DNA of 64,000 bases from Undibacterium sp. KW1 (GTDB lineage Bacteria; Pseudomonadota; Gammaproteobacteria; Burkholderiales; Burkholderiaceae_D), in the NCBI RefSeq assembly GCF_009937955.1, contig NZ_AP018439.1:3720001-3784000 (forward strand). The letters run 5' to 3'. A program made the translations under genes and the position numbers. Below are positions 28,183 to 37,200 of this stretch, piece after piece (positions within the stretch are counted from its first letter, which is position 1; every line of letters starts with the position of its first letter). Under the pieces are notes generated by a model that had not been told where the DNA came from, did not search any database, and saw only the letters and a list, made by a program, of their open reading frames with translations.

Positions 28183-28602
28183 ATGCAAGTACTTTACACA
28201 GCAAACGCAACAGCAACTGGCGGTCGTGATGGCCGTGCCGTTTCCAGCGACAATCAACTTTCCGTCAAACTGACAACACCAAAAGAACTTGGTGGCGCAG
28301 GTGGCGAAGGCACTAATCCTGAGCAATTGTTTGCTGCCGGTTATTCCGCCTGCTTTATCGGCGCGATGAAATTTGTTGCCGCCGCTGGCAAAATCGCCCT
28401 GCCAGCAGATGTCTCCATCAATGGTCTGGTGGGCATAGGCCCAAATGGTAAAGGCGGCTTTGGACTGGCGGTGACCCTGAACGTCAGCCTGCCTGGCATG
28501 GACCGCGCAGCAGCAGAAGCACTGGTACACAAGGCACATGAAGTTTGCCCCTATTCCAATGCCACACGCGGCAATATCGAAGTGACTTTGAATATCCTGT
28601 AA
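28183..28602 (+). CDS. ohr: Organic hydroperoxide reductase Ohr
   Basis: 139 residues. Thiol peroxidase that reduces organic hydroperoxides to alcohols using a pair of cysteines: Cys57 in [10 protein letters not shown] and Cys122 in [24 protein letters not shown] N-terminus, [12 protein letters not shown] and the C-terminal NIEVTL complete the Ohr/OsmC family pattern. AGGAG precedes the ATG. Controlled by the OhrR operator upstream. Confidence 0.97.
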   Translation: MQVLYTANATATGGRDGRAVSSDNQLSVKLTTPKELGGAGGEGTNPEQLFAAGYSACFIGAMKFVAAAGKIALPADVSINGLVGIGPNGKGGFGLAVTLNVSLPGMDRAAAEALVHKAHEVCPYSNATRGNIEVTLNIL

Positions 28603-28652
28603 GTTCAGGTGTCAGACTCGCCTGACAACTCAGGTGTCAGCAATTGAATAAG

Positions 28653-28692
28653 AAAAAATCCCCAATCGTGATGTCATGACTGGGGATTTTTT
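28653..28692. terminator. Bidirectional terminator between ohr and the YcnI gene
   Basis: AAAAAATCCCCA and TGGGGATTTTTT form a perfect 12-base stem, with A and T runs serving as terminator tails on both strands. It separates two convergent genes. Confidence 0.88.
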
Positions 28693-28708
28693 AAGCGTAT
28701 CAAAATAC

Positions 28709-29239
28709 TTAATGATGATGCCCGGCTTCCGCTTTTTCCAGAACCTCCAACACTGGCGCTGGTGTTTTCAAGCCCTTGGCAGTCTGGCCATCTGCCGGGA
28801 TTTCCACCCAGTCCAGCCTGCCTTTTTCACATAACTGTGTCACCTTGAAATACACCTTGCCTGCTTTCTCTGGCAATTTCACCTGTATCGAAAACTCATC
28901 ATAATAAGCATCAGGCAAGGGGCCACCAGTCCAGCTGACTTCACGCACATCCTGAGTGATAGTTTTACCGTGTGAGTTATAAGGCACGCTGAGCGGCTGT
29001 ATGCTGGTATCGATTTTCCAGCCCGCCTTGGGCATGGGTTTGGCACCGCTGACATTTTCAGGAATGCTGACCCTGACCGCATTAGTGGCACTGCCCTCAC
29101 AACCATGGCCGATTTTGAATGTCAGCTTATGGTAGGTGCCTGCGGCGGCAGTAGCCTGCTCCAGCGTGACGTGGGCATGGGCTGCCTGCGCCAGCAGGCT
29201 ACTTGCGGTGAACATGCTGATAAACAGAAATTTTTTCAT
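28709..29239 (-). CDS. YcnI-like DUF1775 copper-associated protein
   Basis: 176 residues from ATG 29239, after an AGGAT-type site. Signal peptide ends AAHAHVTLEQ; the mature N-terminal histidine is the expected copper ligand of YcnI proteins. LTFKIGHGCEGSATNAVRVSIPE and VREVSWTGGPLPDAYYDEF are DUF1775 hallmarks. The tail ends in HHH, a further possible metal site. Last gene of the copper operon; its start overlaps the stop of the small gene upstream. Confidence 0.92.
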   Translation of the reverse strand: MKKFLFISMFTASSLLAQAAHAHVTLEQATAAAGTYHKLTFKIGHGCEGSATNAVRVSIPENVSGAKPMPKAGWKIDTSIQPLSVPYNSHGKTITQDVREVSWTGGPLPDAYYDEFSIQVKLPEKAGKVYFKVTQLCEKGRLDWVEIPADGQTAKGLKTPAPVLEVLEKAEAGHHH

Positions 29240-29439
29240 GTGATTATCCTCGGGGTAGTTTGCTGATGTGCAGGCAATGGCAAAAACTCTATCACCGCTG
29301 GCCTGGCGACGCGCGACATGGCCTGATGCAAATAAAATGCATAGGCATGCCACACTGCCAGTGCGCAGATTGCCGCAACATTAAAGCACTGCAGCAGCTT
29401 GATAAAACTGCTCCGCCCTGCTCTTCTGCTTGTACTCAT
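29236..29439 (-). CDS. Small membrane protein in the copper operon
   Basis: 67 residues. One hydrophobic segment (FIKLLQCFNVAAICALAVW, about 12-30) after a basic N-terminus (SRRAGR), so likely N-in. It begins 10 bases after the PCu(A)C stop and its stop overlaps the YcnI start as ATGA, which strongly suggests translation as part of the operon. No family recognised; a role in copper delivery is inferred from position. Confidence 0.65.
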   Translation of the reverse strand: MSTSRRAGRSSFIKLLQCFNVAAICALAVWHAYAFYLHQAMSRVARPAVIEFLPLPAHQQTTPRIIT

Positions 29440-29449
29440 ATTGCCCCCA

Positions 29450-29899
29450 TCAATGCTGTGTTGCCTGGTTCAGGGGCTTGGCAATAGCCTTGATCTCCAG
29501 GGTTTCACGCTTCTTGTCCTTGCCTTCTACAACCAGGGTCACAGGCACCACATCCCCCTCCTTGACCTGTGCCTTCAAATCCAGCAGCATGATGTGGTAA
29601 GAGCCGGGTTTGAGTTCCACCAGCTTGCCTGCAGGCAGGTCCAGGCCATCGACGGGACGCATCTTCATCATATTGTCGGTCATTTCCATTTTATGGAGTT
29701 CAGCCACACCCGCGACTGGCGAGCGCACTTCCAGCAGGCGTACATCCTTGACGGACTTGATCTGCATGAAAGCACCTGTCGCCTTTTGCTGCGCAACCGT
29801 GGCACGCACCCAGGCATCACTGACTGTGACCTGCGCCTGTGCGGAGATTGCAAATACAGTAGTAGCTACCGCCATCATGATTTGATTGATTTTGTTCAT
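29450..29899 (-). CDS. Periplasmic copper chaperone PCu(A)C
   Basis: 149 residues with a signal ending SAQAQ. The copper motif H(M)X10MX21HXM is complete: His69, Met80, His102, Met104. It carries Cu(I) in the periplasm to the CuA site of cytochrome oxidase, normally with a SCO protein, which is encoded 22 bases upstream here. Confidence 0.96.
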   Translation of the reverse strand: MNKINQIMMAVATTVFAISAQAQVTVSDAWVRATVAQQKATGAFMQIKSVKDVRLLEVRSPVAGVAELHKMEMTDNMMKMRPVDGLDLPAGKLVELKPGSYHIMLLDLKAQVKEGDVVPVTLVVEGKDKKRETLEIKAIAKPLNQATQH

Positions 29900-29921
29900 C
29901 GTGTTTTTCCTTTAATGTAAT

Positions 29922-30497
29922 TCAGGCAGTCATCAGTGTGCGCAAGTCTGCTGCACATTGCTCTGCGGTTTGTTCATGCTTCAATGCCAGGCGTATCTTG
30001 CCTTTGTCATCAAACACATAGCTGATTGCGGTATGGTCCATGGTATAAGAGCTGCCGCTGGGCACCTTCTGGTAAAACACCTTGAAAGCTGCGGCCACTT
30101 CCTGCGTCTCTTTCATGTCGCCATACAGGCCCAAAAAGCTCGGGTCAAATGCTTTCATGTATTGTGCCAGCAATTCAGGGGTATCTCTTTCCGGGTCTAT
30201 GGTAATGAAAATAACCTGCAATTGCTCAGCCTTGTCTCCCAGCAATTTGCGTATTTGCACTGCACGGCTCAGGGCCGTTGGGCAAATATCAGGGCACTGG
30301 GTAAAACCAAAAAATATCAGCAGATGCTTACCCTTGAAACTGGCAAGGCTGTAGTCCTTGCCATCATGCCCGCGCAGATGAAAATCATTGGCATAATTGG
30401 CACCCGTAATATCAATGCCTGTAAAAGTCACAGGCGTGTGGCTGCAAGCCAGCAAAGACAGGCTGCCCAGCAGCGTCAGTACAGAACGACGTTTCAT
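29922..30497 (-). CDS. SCO1/SenC-family copper metallochaperone
   Basis: 191 residues. Lipoprotein-like N-terminus (LLGSLSLLACSH, lipobox LLAC with Cys18). Thioredoxin fold with the copper-binding CPDIC motif (Cys68, Cys72) and distal His155 in TMDHTA. Loads or reduces the CuA centre of cytochrome c oxidase together with PCu(A)C. Confidence 0.95.
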   Translation of the reverse strand: MKRRSVLTLLGSLSLLACSHTPVTFTGIDITGANYANDFHLRGHDGKDYSLASFKGKHLLIFFGFTQCPDICPTALSRAVQIRKLLGDKAEQLQVIFITIDPERDTPELLAQYMKAFDPSFLGLYGDMKETQEVAAAFKVFYQKVPSGSSYTMDHTAISYVFDDKGKIRLALKHEQTAEQCAADLRTLMTA

Positions 30498-30610
30498 GTT
30501 GATGTCTTTTCTTCATTCATCGTCATTAATCATAATGAGATGATGGATTGATATCGTCTTACCTGCTCACCAACAAAACAGGTGAACAAGGGGTAAAACA
30601 GCAGTGAGAA

Positions 30611-31027
30611 TCAAACCAGATGGAGAGGCGGGCCACGCGGCTGCGCCGCCGTCCAGATGAATAAAACGTGGGGAGATTGATAAAACAACAAAGGCGCTGC
30701 CTCGGCCAACTTGCCCTCTGGCGGGCTAGACAAAGCGCCAGGCAACACAAAATCAAGCCCTGCATGCGGCACACAATAAGCACAATGCGCCGCCATATGC
30801 TGCTTGTCTTGCGCAGACTTGCCCGCAACCAGCTTGATCAGCTTGCCCGTCACGGCATCAACCAGCTTGACACCCTCGACACTACAAACCTCGACCACCC
30901 CAGGCGCGATGACAACAGGCACGCCCGCCCCCATCCCGCCAGCCATGGCAGGCAGCAAACCATTGAACAACAAGGCAAGACATGCAAGCCATATCGTCAG
31001 GTGCCGGAATAAGGAAGAAATGCGCAT
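30611..31027 (-). CDS. DUF2946 family protein
   Basis: 138 residues. N-terminal membrane/signal segment (LACLALLFNGLLPAMAGG). The HCAYCVPHAG segment with Cys/His pairs is the DUF2946 mark and probably binds copper. A second hydrophobic patch lies near the C-terminus (PLLFYQSPHVLFIW). Heads the copper genes, with a 113-base gap before the SCO gene. Confidence 0.85.
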   Translation of the reverse strand: MRISSLFRHLTIWLACLALLFNGLLPAMAGGMGAGVPVVIAPGVVEVCSVEGVKLVDAVTGKLIKLVAGKSAQDKQHMAAHCAYCVPHAGLDFVLPGALSSPPEGKLAEAAPLLFYQSPHVLFIWTAAQPRGPPLHLV

Positions 31028-31099
31028 GGGCAGATTATAACAAAACCTGCATCATTCAAAAAAATATGCGGGTAAATGAATCGCAGGTTTGCACTTGCA

Positions 31100-31135
31100 C
31101 AAAAAAACAAAAAGGGCTGGTCTTGTGACCAGCCC
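31100..31135 (-). terminator. Terminator of the RTX operon
   Basis: GGGCTGGTC (31114-31122) and GACCAGCCC (31127-31135) pair perfectly around TTGT. Read on the minus strand the stem is followed by a T-rich run (complement of 31100-31113). It lies about 70 bases after the giant RTX stop codon. Confidence 0.9.
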
Positions 31136-31205
31136 TCCCGTCCTGCTCATTAGCGCTTGTTCAAAACAAGTTTCAGATCAGACATAGATCAAATACAGAT
31201 CAAAC

Positions 31206-34200
31206 TCACATCAACAACAAAGCCCCCGTTTCCAGTTGCGGCCTATTGTGCAAAGTCTGGCCCTTGTTATTGTTAAAGTCATTGGCTGCCAGGCTGGTCT
31301 GCACGACGCTCAAACCGATACCGGTCAGGTTGCCGTTCAAACCATACTGATAACTGAGGTCACCGCCAATGGCAACCGTATTCGATCCATACAGATGCGC
31401 ATCGAGCATGGAACTCATGACTGCCCACTGGTTCAGGCTTGGTGTGGCCGCCAGGCTGGCATCAAACTTCTGAACCAGTTTGCTAAAGTCAAATACTTCA
31501 ACTTTGCTGTTCTTGGTCTTGTCAGTTGATGCAGCATCGTAGTCTCCACCCTCGGTGATGAATTGCAGGCGATCCACACCACGCAAGCCCTGATTGGTGT
31601 ACCAGTCCTTGAGGGTGATGCTGTCGCCCTGGCCCAGGTTGAGCACCAGGTCCATGCCAGCCTTGCTCAGTGACAGGTCGGCATATTTGATGCCTTTGCC
31701 AAGAGAGATCGTATTGCCATTGACCTTGTTGTTTTTGTAGATGTCTGCACCGTCACCACGGTTGAAGGCAAATACATTGAGGCCCTGACCTGGGTCTATG
31801 GTGTCATTGCCTTTGCCACCGGCATACCAGTGGTTGCCGACGTTCATGGTGATCACATCATCACCGTCACCACCATCGACCAGCTTGTTGCCATAGTCGC
31901 CGGTGATGACATCATTGCCTGCACCACCTTGTGCGACGTCATTGCCGTTGGCGAGGGTGATGGTGTCGATGCCGTTGCCGCCATTGACGTAGTCATTGCC
32001 ATAACCTGCGCTGATGGTGTCGTCGCCATTGCCACCGTACAAGGTGTCGTCCTGATCACCGCCATCAATGGTGTCGTTGCCGTCACCGCCATCGAGCATG
32101 TCATTGCCATTGCTGCCGGTGAGTTTGTCGTCTCCGGCACGGCCATACAGGATGTCGATGCCATCGCCACCATCAAGCGTGTCGTTGCCATTGCCACCGT
32201 CGAGGGTGTCGTTACCGCTACTGCCATCGAGCAGGTCGTCACCGTCTTCGCCATACAGGGCGTCGTTACCGCTTTGACCGTAGAGGCGGTCATTGCCGAC
32301 ACCGCCGTAGGCAACGTCTTCGCCATTGCCACCATCGAGCTTGTCGTTGCCGTAGCCACCATACAGCGTGTCATTGCCATCCACACCAAAGATGGTATCG
32401 TCGTTACGGCCACCACGCACAACTTCGGCAGCATTACCGCCATTGACAGTGACCTGTTTGACCAGCAGGTCATCCCAACTGACTTGTTTGCCATCGGAGA
32501 GGATGAATTTCTCGATAGGGGAAATGACTTTGCCTTGTGCATCGAGAGTGACTTCAAAGTCGATACCCTGGCTTGCATCACCAGTTGCAGTAATCGCGCG
32601 GATTTGGGCAATTTTCTTATTGCCTACTGTCGCTACCGAACCGATGAGGTTGTCGAGGCTTAAGCCACTGGCGAAATTGAGGCTGTCAACACCGGCTGTA
32701 TCGCTGATGAAGTCAAGGCCATCACCTTGGGCATAGTAGTACTGGTCGTCACCTGCATCACCATTCAAGAGGTCATTGCCTGCACCGCCAGTTAGACTGT
32801 CGTTGCCGGCACCAGCGGAGAGGGTATCGGCACCAGCGCCGCCACTCATGACATCGGCAGCAGTGGTGCCAGTCAAGACATCTGCGGCATCGGTGCCGGT
32901 GAGACCACCAGGTGCTGCACCCGCAATATGCAGGACGAGTTTGTTTGTGGCTGTCAGGCCGCCTTTGTCTTTGGCCTGGATAGTGACGGACAAGTCTCCC
33001 ACAGCAGCTTGATCAGGCGTACCGCTCAGGGTTTTGGTGACAGCATCAAATGTCAGCCAGCCTGGCAGCGGGCTGCCGTTTGCCAGTGTGGCGCTGTAAG
33101 TCAGTACGTCACCTGCGTCGGCATCGGTGAAGGTGCCTGCCGGCAAGGCAAAGCTGAAGACGGCTTTTTCTGTCAGGCTTTGATCTGTCAGGGTCTTGGC
33201 TGCCACTGGTGCTGTATTTGGTGCGACATAGTCTGCCACGTGCAAGTTCAACGTTGTTTTAGCTGTGAGACCACCTTTGTCCTTGACTGAGATGGACAGG
33301 GACAGGTCACCTACGGCAGCGTGATCCGGTGTGCCACTGAGGGTTTTGGTGGCAGCGTCAAATGTCAGCCAGCTTGGCAGCGGGCTGCCGTTTGCCAGTG
33401 TAGCGCTGTAGGTCAGTACATCGCCTGCATCGGCATCTGTGAAGGTGCCCGCAGGCAAGGTAAAGCTGAAGACAGCTTTTTCTGTCAGGCTTTGATCTGT
33501 CAGAGTCTTGGCTGCCACTGGTACTGTATTTGGTGGGACAAAATCTGCCACATGCAAATTCAACGCCGTTTTAGCTGTCAAACCACCTTTGTCTTTGACG
33601 GAAACGGACAAGGCCAGATCGCCGACAGCAGCATGATCAGGTGTACCGCTCAGCGTCCTGGTGACTGCATCAAACGTCAGCCAGCTTGGCAGAGGGCTAC
33701 CATTGGCCAGTGTGGCGCTGTAGGTGAGTATGTCGCCTGCATCGGCATCAACAAAGAGCGTATCTGGAATGACCAGGCTAAACGCTTTTGTCTCCGTCAG
33801 TGCCTGATCTGCGAGACTGGCTTTCACTTCTGGTGCGGTATTGATTGCTACTGCAGCCGTCACGCTCAAGCTGAAGTCCAGGCTGGTTGTCAGTTGGCCG
33901 CCATCTTTTGCGGTCACGCGAATGGCCAGTTCACCTATGTCATCGTGACTTGGTGTGCCGCTCAACTTTCTGGTTGCCGGATCAAACTTGAGCCAAGCTG
34001 GCAAGGCATCGCCATTACCAAGACTCAAACTATAAGTAAGAATGTCCCCCACATCCGCGTCGCTGAAGAGGCCATCAGGCAAGGTGAAGCTGAAAACTTT
34101 GTTCTCTGCCACTTTTTGCAAAGCGATGGAACCGATTGCAACCGGGGCTGTATTGGCACCCAACATTGGTCTCGCTGGTGCATGCGCTATCATATCCGCA

Positions 34201-37200
34201 AGAGTGAACTTAGTACCGTCGGCAAATTCGAAGAGCTCGACACCGAAACCAGTGGCATCCTGCTCATTGGCGAGTACGATACTCACACCCTTGCCACCCC
34301 AAGAGATATTCAGGGTTTGATGAGGTGTGTCTGCTTCGAACCTGCCCCAGGTGAATTTGAGGTCGGACAGATTAATACCGGCTTCAAAGATAACTGTGTC
34401 TTTTGGAAGCGTACTTTGATCAATATCGACATCAACAGAAAACTCACCAGGAGACTTAGTTTTGCTGCTTTCACTGATTCCTGAATCATAAATGACATCC
34501 CAACCCTCGTCACCAGCAAATAAGCGATACCAGTCTCCCTGCGCAGCGCCATTCATGAAATCATCACCTGTTCCACCAATAATTTCATCCCTGCCATACG
34601 AGCCCAAGATAGTGTCGTTGCCAGCTCCGCCATACACAAAGCTACCAGACATGCCATTATCATTAACGTAATATACTGATTTCAAATCCCCAGGTGTAGA
34701 GTCAAAAACACGCATATCTGGGTCTGCCAGATCAAATCCAACCAATTCACTGACTGGTGCAAATTTATCAATGCCACTGTCAACAAAATCGTCTCCGCCG
34801 CCAGCATCAACATGCTGATAACCATATCTACCGCCCGCAGCGCCAGCATACAAGATATGATTATCTGAGTTACCGGCTCGTATATCTTCCACACTCATAG
34901 CTATTTTTGTACTGGTCTCGTAATATCGCGTCTTCCTGCTAGCTACCACGGGAACGACCACATTGACTGATTGCAGATTCTGGTACAAATTAAAATAACC
35001 TGGCTCTTTCTTAATAACGCCGGTCGCTGGATCAATTTTATCGACATAAACCGGCGTAGCATTTGCAGGAGTGATAAAACTCCCATTTGACTTTGCCACT
35101 TCATCCAAATCAATTCTGCGCACAAAGGTTGCGTCGCTTTGGAAAGAAGTATTTTGGCTGACCTTGATCTCCTGAGTAGCTATATGATCAGAAATCTTCG
35201 TGGTTTGCACATTCACATCGGGGTCAAACGCCGCAATCTCAGCCTCATCTGATACAGTCTTTGTAGTCGTCATCGCCAATACGGTCGTTGTATTCGTTGC
35301 AGTTACCCACATATCACCATCCCACCAGTGGTGAACAACAGTCCCGCTAGCCTTTTGATTGGCGGACATAAATTTTTGATGTGCGCCCATGAAGTTGGTT
35401 CGGTATGCATCATTTTTTTGCGCACTGCTTGTTCCAGCCGGAACAGACGTTGAAGTCACGGCAAGGCTAGTCAGCGAGGCAGAGACTCCGGCCACCGTCT
35501 TGACGTTCCAATTCATACTCGTAGAAAAGTAATTATTAACGGTCAAACCGTCTGCGCCACCGGCGAGGCCAATATACAAATTATCGCCCTGCCGTTGTAC
35601 TGCTAAATCACTTAACGCAACTCCCGCCTTGAGGCTAACCAGATTAGTTTCACCTGCAACCTCTCTAATCACATCCTGACCACTACCGAAACCCAACATA
35701 TAGGTATCCATGCCGTGACCACCAACGAGTATGTCATCGCCAGCACCACCATCAAGAGCATCATCGCCTTTACCACCGTACAATATGTCCTCATTGCCAG
35801 TACCGGTAAGGCTTACAGAGTCTGCATACAAGCGATCCATGAACTGGTCGTGACTAAGTACACTATCATCAGCAAATTTGAAAATGGTATTGGCCAGGCT
35901 CAAACCGTCTTTCAGCAATATCTGGTCACCATTACTCCCTATCTGCACTTGCAGATAACTCTCACCAGCATTTTTCACCAGGTGTCCGCGTAAGTCTGAG
36001 ATTTGTATGCCCGCGCCAAATTTGATGGTGCTGGTCCCTTCAGCGTCAATAATGGTATCTACGCCATCGCCAGTCCTGTAGATATAAGTATCGTTACCAG
36101 TGCCTCCCAGTAAAGTGTCATCACCGCCAGCACCTTTGAGCGTATCTTCACCATCAAGGCCGTTGAGCAGGTCATTTCCCTTTGCGCCCACCAGCCTGTT
36201 TTTTTCACTATTGCCGGTCAGGTTTTGCACTTCAGCCCTGCTGGCCAGCAAATCTTCATGAGTCAGCACTACGCCATTGGCAAATTCGTAGGTTTCAATA
36301 GCACCGTCTGCGCCACCAAGTATGGTGATCTGGTCGCCGCCGCCATAGGCAACGACCAAGTCCCTGCCATCCTGGCTCACACTGACCTGCAAATCTTCCG
36401 CAGTAATTCCTGCACCAAAGCGTATGACGTCGGCTGACATATTGTCATGGAAACTGTAAGTTCCATCTGCAATGACGTCTTTACCGTCACCGCGATTGAA
36501 CACATAGGTATCACTGCCAAAGTCATCAATCAATCTATCGTTACCGGCACCGCCCTGGTAAGTATCATCACCATAACCGCCGAGCAATATGCCATTACCA
36601 CTGCCATCTATGAGCGTGTCATTGCCGTAATCTCCACCCAGCACATTATTGCCAAGACCACCTTCTATGAAGTCATCATCCTCACCGCCAAACAAGCGAT
36701 CATTGCCGTCGCCACCACGCAAGGTATCGTTGCCATCATCTCCAAAAATCAGATCATTACCCGCCCCGCCAGTAATATTGTCGTCACCAGCGCGACCATG
36801 TATCAATGCATCACCTTCGCCAGCTTTGAGTTGGTCATTACCCGGCGTACCATCAATGGCAGCAGGCAGGTTCATTTTGGCAATGGCATCCTTATTCAGG
36901 ACCACGCCATTACTAAAGCTGATGCTGCTGATGTTACCCAGACTGGCAGCACCGTTTTGCAGGGTGATGGTGTTGTTGCCGCTCTTGAACACCAGGTCTT
37001 TGGGACTTGTAGCAGCTGCAAGCTTGAAATCAGCACTGCTAAAGCCTGCACCCAGATTCAATACAGAGCTACCGCCAGCATCATTGATGAAAACATTGAC
37101 AGGCGTACTGTTAGATTGAGCTATGTAGTAAGTATCATTACCCAGACCGCCGTCCATGGTATCGGCTTCACCACCATACAAGCTGTCATTACCGGCACCA

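Noticed and set aside
31800..32420. Regular 27-base spacing that could suggest a CRISPR array
   Set aside because: The units are translated nonapeptide repeats with no unique spacers between identical repeats.
31830..32663. A 277-codon plus-strand open frame of Val/Ala/Ile/Thr repeats
   Set aside because: It mirrors RTX nonapeptide codons on the other strand; repeat-driven absence of stops.
33321..34484. A 387-codon open frame on the plus strand within the giant RTX gene
   Set aside because: It is the antisense of repetitive coding sequence; Cys/Gln-rich repetitive composition and no ribosome site. The minus-strand gene explains the bases.
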